Positions 9,172-16,881 of a DNA stretch of 64,000 nt are shown one piece after another. The stretch covers positions 2,356,001 through 2,420,000 of the forward strand of contig NZ_CP141179.1 of assembly GCF_035599575.1 (NCBI RefSeq), given 5' to 3'. Position numbers and translations under genes: made by a program. Numbering within the stretch: the first letter of the stretch is position 1; each line of letters opens with the position of its first letter. Below the pieces are notes generated by a model that was given only the letters and a program-made list of their open reading frames with translations, had not been told where the DNA came from and did not search any database. This DNA is from Roseovarius sp. Pro17. GTDB taxonomy: Bacteria; Pseudomonadota; Alphaproteobacteria; Rhodobacterales; Rhodobacteraceae.

Positions 9172-10971
9172 TCAGTCGCCGTTTTGCATTGATACCTGCG
9201 TTATATCAGCCAATGGCGTCTGTTCAATCGCAGGCCTGAGGCCCAGCAGTGGCGCGACGCGCGCGACGATTTCCGACGCGATGGGGACAGCCGTCCAACC
9301 CGCCGTGCGGCGCGGCTTATCGCCGGACGTCTCGACCGGCTCGTCCAGCGCGACGATCAGCACGTATTTCGGATCATCCGCCGGGAACATTGACGCAAAA
9401 GTGGCGATCACCTTGTCTTTATAGTAACCGCCGCCCTTTTCCTTGGGCTTGTCCGCCGTCCCGGTCTTGCCGCCCACGGCATAGCCGGGCACGTCGCCCA
9501 TGCTGGCCGTGCCATCGGTCACGACCGCGCGCAGCATCTTGCGCAATTCGCGCGCGACGGCGGCAGACATGATGCGCTCGCCCTGCTGCGGGCCAGCTTG
9601 TTTAAGCAACGTCGGGCGCACGTACCGCCCGCCATTGGCGATGGCGGCATAGCCTGCGGCCAGATGCAGCGGGCTGGACGAGAGGCCATGACCATAAGAG
9701 ATCGTGACGGTCGAGAGGTCCGTCCACCGTTTGGGCAAAAGGGGCTTACCACCGCCCGCCTCAACCATCTCGAATTCGACCGGCTTGAAAAAACCGAGCG
9801 ATTTCAGAAAATCTTGCTGCCGCGCCGGTCCGATCTGAAGCGCGATGCGTCCCGTGCCCCGGTTAGAGCTGTGCACAATGACGTCCGAAACGCTGATCTT
9901 GCCGTAATTTTTGTTGTTAAACTCACCAATGCGGTGCCCGCCGACGCGCATCGGCCCGGCCGTGTCGATGATCGTGCCGGGATTGACCAGACCCAACTGC
10001 AACCCCTGTGCGACCGCGAAAATCTTGAAGGTCGAGCCCAGCTCATAAACCCCTTGAACAGCGCGGTTGAACAGCGGGCTGTCGGCGGCATTGCCCTGCA
10101 CCAGTGGCCGGGGACGGTCATTGGGGTCAAAATCTGGCAATGAGGCGATCGAGATCACCTCGCCGGTCTGCACATCCATCAGCACGGCGGCGGCGCCCTT
10201 GGCGTTCATTATGCTCATGCCGCCCTGCAACACCCGCTCGACCGCGGCCTGCACCGAGAGGTCCAGCGACAGCGTCAGCGGCTGGTGATTCTGCGCCGGA
10301 TCGCGCAGGCGCGCGTCATGGAATTTCTCAATTCCCGCAACGCCAATTACCTCGGCCGCATGAACGCCCTCGCGCCCAAAGCCTGCTCCGCCCAGCACAT
10401 GCGCGGCCAACCTGCCGTTGGGATAAAGGCGCATCTCGCGCGGGCCAAAGAGCAAGCCCGGCTCACCCAGATCATGCACGGCCTGCATCTGTTCAGGGCT
10501 GATTTTCTTTTTTACCCACACAAACTTGCGCTTGCCGGTGAAATCCTTCAGCAGGCGATCCTCTTTCAGATCAGCAAAAATCGCCACCAACCCCTTGGCC
10601 GTCTTTTCCGGTTCAATCATCTGCTGGGGCTGCGCATACAGGCTGTGCGTGTCGAAATTCGTCGCCAATATGCGCCCGTTCCTGTCGACGATATCGGCCC
10701 GCTGCGCGAGGATCTGCGCACCCGCCGCGCTGGTACGCGGCTCGGCCGGTTCGGTCTGGGCCAGGATACCCATGCGCAATCCGATCACGCCGAACGCGCA
10801 GAAAAACGTCGCACCCAACACCAGCAGCCGCCCCTCGGCGCGGCGGCGTGCCTTGTCGCGCATCGCCTCGTGGCGCAGGCGGATATTCTCGCGCTCGATA
10901 GCATCAGGGTTTTCGCCCTTGGCGCGGGCGGGGAGGATTCGTGCCAGCGGGCGTAGCGGTGTGCGGATCAT
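9172..10971 (-). CDS. ftsI: peptidoglycan D,D-transpeptidase FtsI (PBP3)
   Basis: Septum-specific transpeptidase anchored by one N-terminal transmembrane segment (LVLGATFFCAFGVIGLRMGIL, about 50-70) with a long basic cytoplasmic tail before it. The dimerisation domain begins RADIVDRNGRILATN. Transpeptidase motifs are YELGSTFKIFAVAQ (SxxK serine), VIVHSSNRGTGRIALQIG (SxN) and VGGKTGTADKP (KTG). The 599-residue length is typical. The start overlaps the ftsL stop by 4 bases, fitting the FtsQLB-FtsWI divisome pairing. Confidence 0.96.
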   Translation of the reverse strand: MIRTPLRPLARILPARAKGENPDAIERENIRLRHEAMRDKARRRAEGRLLVLGATFFCAFGVIGLRMGILAQTEPAEPRTSAAGAQILAQRADIVDRNGRILATNFDTHSLYAQPQQMIEPEKTAKGLVAIFADLKEDRLLKDFTGKRKFVWVKKKISPEQMQAVHDLGEPGLLFGPREMRLYPNGRLAAHVLGGAGFGREGVHAAEVIGVAGIEKFHDARLRDPAQNHQPLTLSLDLSVQAAVERVLQGGMSIMNAKGAAAVLMDVQTGEVISIASLPDFDPNDRPRPLVQGNAADSPLFNRAVQGVYELGSTFKIFAVAQGLQLGLVNPGTIIDTAGPMRVGGHRIGEFNNKNYGKISVSDVIVHSSNRGTGRIALQIGPARQQDFLKSLGFFKPVEFEMVEAGGGKPLLPKRWTDLSTVTISYGHGLSSSPLHLAAGYAAIANGGRYVRPTLLKQAGPQQGERIMSAAVARELRKMLRAVVTDGTASMGDVPGYAVGGKTGTADKPKEKGGGYYKDKVIATFASMFPADDPKYVLIVALDEPVETSGDKPRRTAGWTAVPIASEIVARVAPLLGLRPAIEQTPLADITQVSMQNGD

Positions 10972-11327
10972 TGGCCCGTCTCCTCTTCCGATTGATTTGT
11001 CACGGCGACCGAGCCCGAAAAATCGAAACGCAAATCCACCTCGGGCGGGTAATCCACTTGATCAATGCGCCCGAATTGCTGCGCCTCCAGCGGCATCAGC
11101 TGCAGGCGGTCAAAGTTGATATCCGCCAACTCGCGCAGGCGCGCGGGCCGGTTGAGATAGGCCCATTCGGCATTGAGCACGCGCAGACGCTGACGGGCGG
11201 TCGCGATTTGCCCCTCCAACCGCTCAGCATGGCTGATGGAAGCCTGCGTGCGGTAGTTTTCGTAATACGCCCAATAGGCCAATCCGATCACCGCCAATGC
11301 ACTGATAACGTAGAAAAAGCTTCGCAT
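10968..11327 (-). CDS. ftsL: cell division protein FtsL
   Basis: A 119-residue bitopic protein with an N-terminal transmembrane segment (FFYVISALAVIGLAYWAYY) followed by a heptad-like periplasmic region (about residues 30-75, with ERLEGQIATARQRLRVLNAEWAYL and RPARLRELA). FtsL forms the FtsQLB complex that activates FtsWI. I chose the ATG at 11327, which overlaps the rsmH stop by one base; a GTG one codon earlier (11330) is also possible. Sequence conservation in FtsL is weak, so identity rests on size, topology and its place between rsmH and ftsI. Confidence 0.88.
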   Translation of the reverse strand: MRSFFYVISALAVIGLAYWAYYENYRTQASISHAERLEGQIATARQRLRVLNAEWAYLNRPARLRELADINFDRLQLMPLEAQQFGRIDQVDYPPEVDLRFDFSGSVAVTNQSEEETGQ

Positions 11328-12313
11328 CACTTACCCCCTTTGAGCAGCGGCATTCCCATTGCCTTGCGGTCCGTCACACCCGGCGCGGCATCGGTGCGTA
11401 TCGCCACGCGCAATTTTGCGCTGCGGCTGCGCGGGTTTGCCGCCAGTTCTGCGTCATCGGCCGTGATCGCCTTGCGACTAGCCAGTGTGAACTGGCGCGC
11501 CTGCTCGGCTTGCACCGGCGCATGACGGCTGCCGCCGCCGCCGCCGTCCGAGCGATCCTGCAAGAAGCGTTTGACCATGCGGTCCTCGATTGAATGAAAG
11601 GTGACGACGGCCAGCGCACCGCCGGGTTTCAAGGCGCGCTCAGCCGCCTCAAGCCCGCCGATCAGCTCACCGTATTCGTCGTTCACGGCAATGCGGATCG
11701 CCTGAAAACTGCGGGTGGCGGGATGCGCCTGCCCCGGCTTACTCCGTGGCAGGCATTTCTCGACGATCTCGGCCAGTTGCAGGGTGCTGACGATAGGCAC
11801 CTCGGCGCGTTTTTTCACGATTGCCTTGGCGATCCGGCGGCTCGCCCGCTCTTCGCCGTAAAGGTATAGAATATCGGCCAACTCGCCCTCGTCGGCAGCA
11901 TTGACCAGATCGGCAGCCGAAGGGCCATCCTGGCTCATCCGCATATCCAATGGCCCATCGCGCATAAAGGAAAAGCCGCGCTGCGCCTGATCCAACTGCA
12001 TCGAGCTCACGCCAAGGTCCAGCACGATGCCGTCCAAATCCTGCGCATAATTGTCCAGATGTGAAAAAACGCCCTCGACCAGTTCGACCCGATCGCCATA
12101 AGGCGCGGCCCAACCAGCGGCCATTTCCAGCGCCGCCGGGTCACGATCAACGCCGATCACCTTCTGCGCGCCCGCCTCCAGCAGCGCGCGCGCGTATCCA
12201 CCTGCGCCCAGCGTACCGTCCAGCCATGTGCCGGAAATAGGCGCTGCGGCCGCGATCAGCGGCGCGATCAGGACGGGTATGTGAGGGGGTGTGTCAGGGG
12301 TAGCAGCGGACAT
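11327..12313 (-). CDS. rsmH: 16S rRNA (cytosine(1402)-N(4))-methyltransferase
   Basis: SAM-dependent enzyme methylating N4 of C1402 in the ribosomal P site. The 328 residues show [10 protein letters not shown] at the N-terminus, SAM motif [77 protein letters not shown] and [16 protein letters not shown]. It lies 3 bases after mraZ. This mraZ-rsmH order is the standard beginning of the dcw cluster. Confidence 0.96.
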   Translation of the reverse strand: MSAATPDTPPHIPVLIAPLIAAAAPISGTWLDGTLGAGGYARALLEAGAQKVIGVDRDPAALEMAAGWAAPYGDRVELVEGVFSHLDNYAQDLDGIVLDLGVSSMQLDQAQRGFSFMRDGPLDMRMSQDGPSAADLVNAADEGELADILYLYGEERASRRIAKAIVKKRAEVPIVSTLQLAEIVEKCLPRSKPGQAHPATRSFQAIRIAVNDEYGELIGGLEAAERALKPGGALAVVTFHSIEDRMVKRFLQDRSDGGGGGSRHAPVQAEQARQFTLASRKAITADDAELAANPRSRSAKLRVAIRTDAAPGVTDRKAMGMPLLKGGK

Positions 12314-12316
12314 CGC

Positions 12317-12820
12317 CTATTCCCCCTTGGCGCCATCCAGCAGGATGAGCGGATCGAAATCATCCGGCTGCTCGTCCAGCCATTCTTCGGTCTCGGCGGC
12401 CTCATAGGTCTCGTATGTCTCGGGCTTCCAGATCTGAAACGTATCGCCGGCGGCGATGAAAAACGCCTCATTCTCCAGCCCGATCTTGGCGCGCAACTTG
12501 GCGGGCAGCACAAGGCGCCCGGTCTCGTCCACCGTCGTCGGAAAGGATTGGCCATGAAACAGGCGCTGAAGGATCTTGCGATCTTTCGAGCCGCGCGGCA
12601 GTGCATCGATCTTGTCGTCCACCTCTCCGATGGCCTCGACCGTGTAGCATTCCAGATAATTGCGACGATGATCGCCATAGACGATGACCAACTCGGGCGC
12701 GAGGCCATCAGTCCAGTTGGGATCAGACGCCTCGATCACACGGCGAAAAAGGGCGGGGATCGAAACCCTACCCTTCGTATCCACCTTGTGGTGGCTTTCA
12801 CCTCTGAACCTGCGTGCCAC
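12317..12820 (-). CDS. mraZ: transcriptional regulator MraZ
   Basis: First gene of the dcw cluster. It encodes a ring-forming DNA-binding protein of the AbrB-like swapped-hairpin fold that in E. coli represses its own operon through TGGG repeats. The 167 residues contain two MraZ repeats (KVDTKGRVSIPALFRRVIE near the N-terminus; VDETGRLVLPAKLRAKIG near residue 100). The start is GTG (VARRFRG...) with an AAGGGG RBS 8 bases upstream. Its leader is unusually long and contains an intrinsic terminator about 60 bases before the start, and TGGGA repeat arrays lie further upstream. Confidence 0.94.
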   Translation of the reverse strand: MARRFRGESHHKVDTKGRVSIPALFRRVIEASDPNWTDGLAPELVIVYGDHRRNYLECYTVEAIGEVDDKIDALPRGSKDRKILQRLFHGQSFPTTVDETGRLVLPAKLRAKIGLENEAFFIAAGDTFQIWKPETYETYEAAETEEWLDEQPDDFDPLILLDGAKGE

Positions 12821-12883
12821 GTCTGCGGCCCCTTGCCCTGCCTCGGTTTTTCGTCAAGTCCGTTAAAACTTGACCTAGAAATG

Positions 12884-12923
12884 AAAACGACGGATTGAGC
12901 GGCTGCCACTGCTCAATCCGTCG
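12884..12923 (-). terminator. intrinsic terminator inside the mraZ leader
   Basis: On the minus strand a 13-bp perfect stem (CGACGGATTGAGC / GCTCAATCCGTCG) encloses a 10-nt loop and is followed directly by TTTTCATTTC. Its place about 60 bases upstream of the mraZ GTG means many transcripts entering from the dcw promoter would stop here. This would release a short leader RNA and limit expression of the downstream division genes. Confidence 0.9.
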
Positions 12924-13106
12924 CCCTCGTCCCGCATCTGCGGGGCTGTCCAGCTACGCGCGCCACCTGGGGGGATGTCTGCTCGCTGCGCGCCGGATCT
13001 CGTCGTTTTGGATGAAGGCGGGTGCCTGTATGAAACCTGACTTTGGTTATTATTAAGCGGGATCGTTTAGCGTCCCTTGTCTTCGTTCCGTCCTCATCAC
13101 GCTTAT

Positions 13107-13131
13107 AGGGATGCCATGGGAAATCATGGGA
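13107..13131 (+). repeat. three (A/T)GGGA repeats with 10-bp period (MraZ-box-like array A)
   Basis: AGGGA, TGGGA and TGGGA start exactly 10 bp apart, separated by 5-nt spacers. This is the geometry of the TGGGN-N5 arrays bound by E. coli MraZ. They read on the plus strand, opposite to mraZ, about 290-310 bp from its start codon. Confidence 0.6.
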
Positions 13132-13169
13132 CGCAACAAAAAAATGCACTCAAAAACCACTGCATGTAG

Positions 13170-13178
13170 TTATCCACA
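13170..13178 (+). promoter_or_regulatory. consensus DnaA box TTATCCACA
   Basis: A perfect match to the 9-mer DnaA box lies within an AT-richer part of the mraZ upstream region. A single box does not make an origin, and no dnaA or other origin genes are nearby. A DnaA-linked control of the division cluster, or a chance match, are the two readings. Confidence 0.45.
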
Positions 13179-13277
13179 GGAGTACAAAACAAGATCATGT
13201 GACACAGGATTGTGATAAATCGCACAACCTAGCAATGCATTGAGCGAAACACACCACATCTTGTGGAACTAATAGTG

Positions 13278-13303
13278 ACCCAATTATTTCCCCTAAAATC
13301 CCA
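13278..13303 (-). repeat. TGGG-type triple on the mraZ coding strand (array B)
   Basis: On the minus strand TGGGA, GGGGA and TGGGT follow each other with 5- and 6-nt spacers. The spacing is near the 10-bp period expected for MraZ binding, and the orientation is that of mraZ. The middle repeat deviates in its first base. Confidence 0.45.
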
Positions 13304-13324
13304 AAATACTCAGCCTCACGGCGT

Positions 13325-13417
13325 GACTCATTCAGTCACCCAACCTTCAGACGGGCAATTCGATCTGAAATTTTCGGAATTTACCTAGGATTCGGACCAG
13401 ATTCGGGGGTTCGAGTC
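13325..13417. promoter_or_regulatory. cluster of four GANTC (CcrM) sites
   Basis: GANTC occurs at 13325-13329 (GACTC), 13389-13393 (GATTC), 13400-13404 (GATTC) and 13413-13417 (GAGTC), four within 93 bp. GANTC is the target of the cell-cycle methyltransferase CcrM in alphaproteobacteria, and promoters of division genes controlled by GcrA carry such sites. Functional use here is inferred from position. Confidence 0.5.
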
Positions 13418-13467
13418 GGCATAATCGACCCCGCGACCCTTGATTGCGCTGAACGGCGACGAAAGTG

Positions 13468-13482
13468 TCCCACGATTTCCCA
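13468..13482 (-). repeat. two TGGGA repeats with 10-bp period (MraZ-box-like array C)
   Basis: On the minus strand the sequence reads TGGGA-AATCG-TGGGA. Its surrounding 16-mer CATGGGAAATCGTGGGAC matches array A (CATGGGAAATCATGGGAC) with one difference, in inverted orientation and about 350 bp away. Confidence 0.55.
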
Positions 13483-13511
13483 TGACCACACACGTCTGGC
13501 GGTCCCCAAGA

Positions 13512-14027
13512 TCAAAGACCGATATCGTCCGGCATGAAGACCACGTCAGTCGGCCCCGGCCGCGCGCCTGCGGCGGTTAGCATCGCATGAATCTGCCCGC
13601 GATGGTGTGTCTGATGATTGAAGAGTTGCAGAACACACATTCCCATGGGCTGCGTCATGTTTCGCCCCGATGCACCGGAATACCAGGACAGATCGCCCGA
13701 CAACTCTTCGGGCTCCAGCCGGTCGGCCCAGCCCAATATGCGCCGGTCGGTCTGCGCCCGCGCCGTGAGGTAGCTGGCCCATTCAGGCAGCAAATCGCCA
13801 CTGGTGTCGATCCCGCCCACAGGCACAGCGCCGCCGTCAAAACGCGACATCCACATCATGTCGCCCCACAGCAGATGATTGAACGTGCGCGCGATAGAGC
13901 CAAAGAATGCGCCCCGGTCCAGCCGTCGCGCGGCCCCGTCCAGCGTTGCGGCAGCACTCAGAAGCGATCCGTTCTGCCACAGGTTATAACGCGCCATCAG
14001 CGCACAATAAGACGTCGTCACGATCAT
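13512..14027 (-). CDS. DinB family protein
   Basis: A 171-residue protein with the DinB/YfiT four-helix fold signature: an N-terminal helix beginning with YCALMARYNLWQN, the first metal-ligand His region FNHLLWGDMMWMSRF, and the C-terminal HHRGQIHAMLTAAG carrying the other histidines of the usual three-His metal site. I chose the ATG at 14027 because a GGGGGA RBS precedes it; a longer frame exists to 14069. Members are metal-dependent thiol-linked transferases or damage-induced proteins of unknown substrate. It is separate from its neighbours; its 3' end lies about 30 bp from the TGGGA pair upstream of mraZ. Confidence 0.88.
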   Translation of the reverse strand: MIVTTSYCALMARYNLWQNGSLLSAAATLDGAARRLDRGAFFGSIARTFNHLLWGDMMWMSRFDGGAVPVGGIDTSGDLLPEWASYLTARAQTDRRILGWADRLEPEELSGDLSWYSGASGRNMTQPMGMCVLQLFNHQTHHRGQIHAMLTAAGARPGPTDVVFMPDDIGL

Positions 14028-14124
14028 GGCAGTCCCCCGGCAGGAATAGCAGGCCCTATGCGCCCACACTCTACCTTACGCTACCAGTGCTTTTTCTTGG
14101 AATAAATATCCAAATTTCGCCAGC

Positions 14125-14364
14125 TCAGCGCAGATCATCGTCTAGGTGGGGGGCGTCGGGATCGGCTTGGCCGATGCCGAGAAACACGAATTTCAGCGGC
14201 ACCATCCAGACAAAGCCCAGCGTGACATAGATGACAAAGTTCACCCAACCTGGCAGGTCCGGCAGCCAAGCGATCAGGCTGATCACTGCCACGACATAAG
14301 CCGGCAGGCCGATCAGCAGGATCACCAGCGACCAGCGCCGCCTTGCTTTGTAACTCAACGTCAT
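14125..14364 (-). CDS. DUF2842 membrane protein
   Basis: A 79-residue protein with the pattern of the DUF2842 family: a basic start (MTLSYKARRRWSLVI), a first membrane span (LLIGLPAYVVAVISLIAWL), a second (FVIYVTLGFVWMVPLKFVF) and the closing LGIGQADP motif. The family occurs mainly in alphaproteobacteria and has no known function. It follows purA at about 40 bp downstream on the same strand and may share its transcript. Confidence 0.85.
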   Translation of the reverse strand: MTLSYKARRRWSLVILLIGLPAYVVAVISLIAWLPDLPGWVNFVIYVTLGFVWMVPLKFVFLGIGQADPDAPHLDDDLR

Positions 14365-14403
14365 ACTCGCCTCCGGCTAAGTGCCATCTTCGTATCCCTA
14401 AGA

Positions 14404-15699
14404 TCAGTCAGCGAAGGGATCGGTTACCAGAACCGTATCCTCACGCTCGGGCGAGGTCGACAGCATCGCGACGGGGCATTCGATTAGCTCCTCGACGCGG
14501 CGCACATATTTGATCGCACCTGCGGGCAACTCGGCCCAACTGCGCGCGCCTTCGGTCGACTCGGACCAACCGGGCATTTCCTCGTAGATCGGCTTGCAGC
14601 GCCATTGTTGATCAGAGGCGGTCGGCAGATAGTCCAACTTTTTGCCGTCCAGCTCATAGCCTGTGCAGATGCGCAGGGTCTCAAACCCGTCCAGAACGTC
14701 CAGCTTGGTCAGCGCGATCCCCTTGACGCCTGAGGTTGCGCAAGTTTGGCGCACGAGGGCCGCATCGAACCACCCACAACGCCGCTTGCGCCCCGTGACG
14801 GTGCCGAATTCGCGGCCCCGCTCGCCCAATCTCTGGCCGTCATCGTCGTCCAACTCGGTCGGGAACGGCCCCTCGCCGACGCGGGTGGTGTAGGCCTTGA
14901 CGATGCCCAGTACATAGTTGATCGCGCTGGGGCCGACGCCAACGCCCGTTGCCGCCTGCCCCGCGATCACGTTGGACGACGTAACGAAAGGATAGGTGCC
15001 GAAATCGATATCCAGCAGCGCGCCCTGTGCCCCCTCAAAGAGGATGCGCTTGCCTGCCTTGCGCTTGTCGTTCAGCACCTTCCACACCGGCGCCGCGTAT
15101 TGCAGGATCTCCGGCGCAATATCTTTTAGTTGCTGGACCAGCGCGTCTCGGTCGATCGCCTCGATCCCCAACCCCTTGCGCAGTGGATCGTGATGCTGCA
15201 GCGCGCGGTCCACCCGCGCCTCCAGCGTCGCCATATCCGCCAGATCGGCCACCCGGACCGAACGGCGCCCGACCTTGTCCTCATAGGCGGGGCCGATACC
15301 GCGCCCAGTAGTGCCGATCTTGGTGCCTTTGCAGGCCGCCTCTTCGCGGGCGCGGTCCAGCTCGCCGTGGATCGGCAGGATCAGCGGAGTGTTTTCGGCG
15401 ATCATCAGCGTCTCGGGGGATATCTCGACCCCCTGTTCGCGAATCTTGGCGATCTCGTTGACCAGATGCCATGGGTCCAGCACCACGCCGTTGCCGATCA
15501 CGCTCAGCTTGCCACCGCGCACCACGCCCGAGGGCAGCGCGTTCAGCTTATAGACCTTGCCATCAACGACCAGCGTGTGACCGGCGTTATGTCCGCCCTG
15601 AAAACGCGCGATTACATCGGCCCGCTCGCTAAGCCAGTCAACGATCTTGCCTTTGCCTTCGTCGCCCCACTGGGCGCCCACGACGACTACGTTTGCCAT
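14404..15699 (-). CDS. purA: adenylosuccinate synthetase
   Basis: GTP-dependent enzyme converting IMP and aspartate to adenylosuccinate, the first committed step to AMP. The 431 residues start at the ATG at 15699, directly before [18 protein letters not shown] (GTP/IMP loop); a longer frame to 15813 lacks homology. Further motifs are [54 protein letters not shown] [18 protein letters not shown], and [14 protein letters not shown]. It is divergent from the DUF6524 gene across about 150 bp. Confidence 0.97.
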   Translation of the reverse strand: MANVVVVGAQWGDEGKGKIVDWLSERADVIARFQGGHNAGHTLVVDGKVYKLNALPSGVVRGGKLSVIGNGVVLDPWHLVNEIAKIREQGVEISPETLMIAENTPLILPIHGELDRAREEAACKGTKIGTTGRGIGPAYEDKVGRRSVRVADLADMATLEARVDRALQHHDPLRKGLGIEAIDRDALVQQLKDIAPEILQYAAPVWKVLNDKRKAGKRILFEGAQGALLDIDFGTYPFVTSSNVIAGQAATGVGVGPSAINYVLGIVKAYTTRVGEGPFPTELDDDDGQRLGERGREFGTVTGRKRRCGWFDAALVRQTCATSGVKGIALTKLDVLDGFETLRICTGYELDGKKLDYLPTASDQQWRCKPIYEEMPGWSESTEGARSWAELPAGAIKYVRRVEELIECPVAMLSTSPEREDTVLVTDPFAD

Positions 15700-15847
15700 G
15701 CCGGACCTCATATCTCTTTGGTAAAACCCGCGCCGGTATAGCCGTGCGCGGCGGGGGGCGAAACCTCTAAATCCGGGCGCGACCACTGGACAGGCGGCGC
15801 CGCATTGGCGCAATTAGAAAGCGCGCCATGTATATAAGGAGACGCAT

Positions 15848-16243
15848 ATGGGATTCGTGCTGCGCTGGCTGATCGCCTTTGTCCTATTGGCCGCCACGTT
15901 CAACCCAACGCGCTGGAACTACGTCAACTGGGCGCGCGCCGAATATGACGTGCAATTGCCGCTGGTGGTTCTCGCCGGCCTCGTCCTGCTGGTGTTTTAC
16001 GTCATTTACTTGCGCGCGACGCTGCGCTCGATCGGCGGCCTTGGCATGAGCATGGTACTGGCCATCACTGCGGCCGGGCTATGGGTACTGCACGATTACG
16101 GGCTGCTGACCCTGCGTGATACGTCACAGATCGTCTGGCTGGCCCTGATCGCGCTGTCGCTGGTGCTTGGCATCGGCCTGAGTTGGAGCCACGTGCGCCG
16201 CCGTCTGTCGGGCCAGTCAGACATGGACGACGTCGGCGACTGA
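15848..16243 (+). CDS. DUF6524 family membrane protein
   Basis: A 131-residue protein with four predicted membrane spans: MGFVLRWLIAFVLLAATF, LPLVVLAGLVLLVFYVIYL, GMSMVLAITAAGLWVLHDY, and IVWLALIALSLVLGIGLSW, ending in an acidic tail. The conserved NPTRWNYVNW follows the first span. The start has an excellent AAGGAG RBS (TATAAGGAGACGCATATG). It lies upstream of secG on the same strand, and no function is known for the family. Confidence 0.8.
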   Translation: MGFVLRWLIAFVLLAATFNPTRWNYVNWARAEYDVQLPLVVLAGLVLLVFYVIYLRATLRSIGGLGMSMVLAITAAGLWVLHDYGLLTLRDTSQIVWLALIALSLVLGIGLSWSHVRRRLSGQSDMDDVGD

Positions 16244-16345
16244 ACCAGCGCGCAGCCCCGACCGCAATGGCGGGTTGCGGGGGGCCGCGAAATTCCCTAG
16301 ATACCAATGCAGATTTTCAGATTTCCCTATCCGACAGGCCGCTTC

Positions 16346-16705
16346 ATGGAAAACGTTGTTCTCATCATCCATTTGCTTCTGGCACTATCGCTGATCGGCG
16401 CAGTGCTGCTGCAACGTTCCGAAGGGGGCGGACTGGGCATGGGTGGCGGCGGTGGCGGCGGGCGTGTCGCAGGCCGCTCGTCCGGGACGGCTATGGGCAA
16501 GCTGACATGGATCCTCGCCGGTGCCTTTATCTGCACCTCGATGGTGCTGACAGTGATCGCGGCCAGTAATTCCGCCGGCAGTTCGGTTCTGGATCGCCTG
16601 ACCGACGCGCCCGTGCGCGAAGAGCAGCCCGTGGATAGCGGCATCACCGCGCCTCTGCCTCCAGCGGCGGATGACGACGCACCGGTCCTGCCGACCGCCG
16701 ACTGA
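16346..16705 (+). CDS. secG: preprotein translocase subunit SecG
   Basis: Small subunit of the SecYEG channel. The 119 residues start at MENVVLIIHLLLALSLIGAV (first membrane span), followed by LLQRSEGGGLGMGGGG, the glycine-rich loop typical of SecG, and a second span WILAGAFICTSMVLTVIAA. The C-terminal tail is proline- and acid-rich and variable. The ATG at 16346 was chosen over one at 16307 because the family begins directly with the first span. The order secG-pyrG is common in Rhodobacterales. Confidence 0.93.
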   Translation: MENVVLIIHLLLALSLIGAVLLQRSEGGGLGMGGGGGGGRVAGRSSGTAMGKLTWILAGAFICTSMVLTVIAASNSAGSSVLDRLTDAPVREEQPVDSGITAPLPPAADDDAPVLPTAD

Positions 16706-16881
16706 TAATGCAAATCTTGTGGTCGCATCTGGTGCGGCCAAATATCATCCTGCGGCGTGGTTGCGCGGTCCGTCCGAATCCTCTATGGCTCAAGTCCCGT
16801 GGTGCTGCGGTTTTTTGAGACCGAATTGGCACAATATTCAGCCTCCATTTGAGGCCCATCAACACGGGGGATCGCCGCCAA

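Larger units (their letters stand above)
12884..13131 (-). ncRNA. putative leader-derived sRNA upstream of mraZ (UpsM-like)
   Basis: In Rhodobacter sphaeroides the dcw operon has an extended leader from which the abundant sRNA UpsM (about 200 nt) is released by partial termination upstream of mraZ. The layout here is the same: a GC-richer segment without a convincing gene, running from the vicinity of the TGGGA repeats down to a perfect terminator about 60 bases before mraZ. The 3' end is set by the terminator hairpin; the 5' end is a guess because I could not fix a promoter. Homology to UpsM at the sequence level was not tested. Confidence 0.5.
12821..13511. other. 691-bp gene-free region upstream of mraZ
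   Basis: No convincing coding sequence lies between mraZ and the DinB-like gene. Reading on the minus strand towards mraZ, the stretch holds a TGGGA pair (13468-13482), an AT-richer segment with four GANTC sites (13325-13417), a dyad GTGACT-N5-AGTCAC (13323-13339), a TGGG-type triple (13278-13303), a consensus DnaA box (13170-13178), a second TGGGA triple in opposite orientation (13107-13131), then a more GC-rich transcribed-looking leader ending in a perfect terminator hairpin. Individual sites are listed separately. Confidence 0.8.

Noticed and set aside
12913..13149. 78-residue open frame on the minus strand upstream of mraZ
   Set aside because: It runs into the terminator hairpin, has no RBS-supported start and a composition unlike neighbouring proteins (very rich in Arg, Thr, Pro). 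A leader RNA explains the segment better.
12880..13150. RNase P RNA, tmRNA, SRP RNA or 6S RNA upstream of mraZ
   Set aside because: Conserved blocks such as the RNase P GAGGAAAGTCCGGGC element, the tmRNA tag end or the SRP GGAAGCA tetraloop region are not present on either strand.
13140..13420. Chromosomal origin of replication suggested by AT-richness and a DnaA box
   Set aside because: Only one consensus DnaA box was found and no dnaA, hemE, parAB or similar origin-linked genes are nearby.
13400..13430. tRNA T-arm-like GGTTCGAGTC sequence
   Set aside because: The flanking bases do not form the 5-bp T stem and no anticodon arm or acceptor stem can be drawn.
16725..16765. Hairpin GGTCGCA/TGCGGCC after secG as terminator
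   Set aside because: The stem contains a G-T pair and is followed by AAATATC rather than a T-run; too weak to call.
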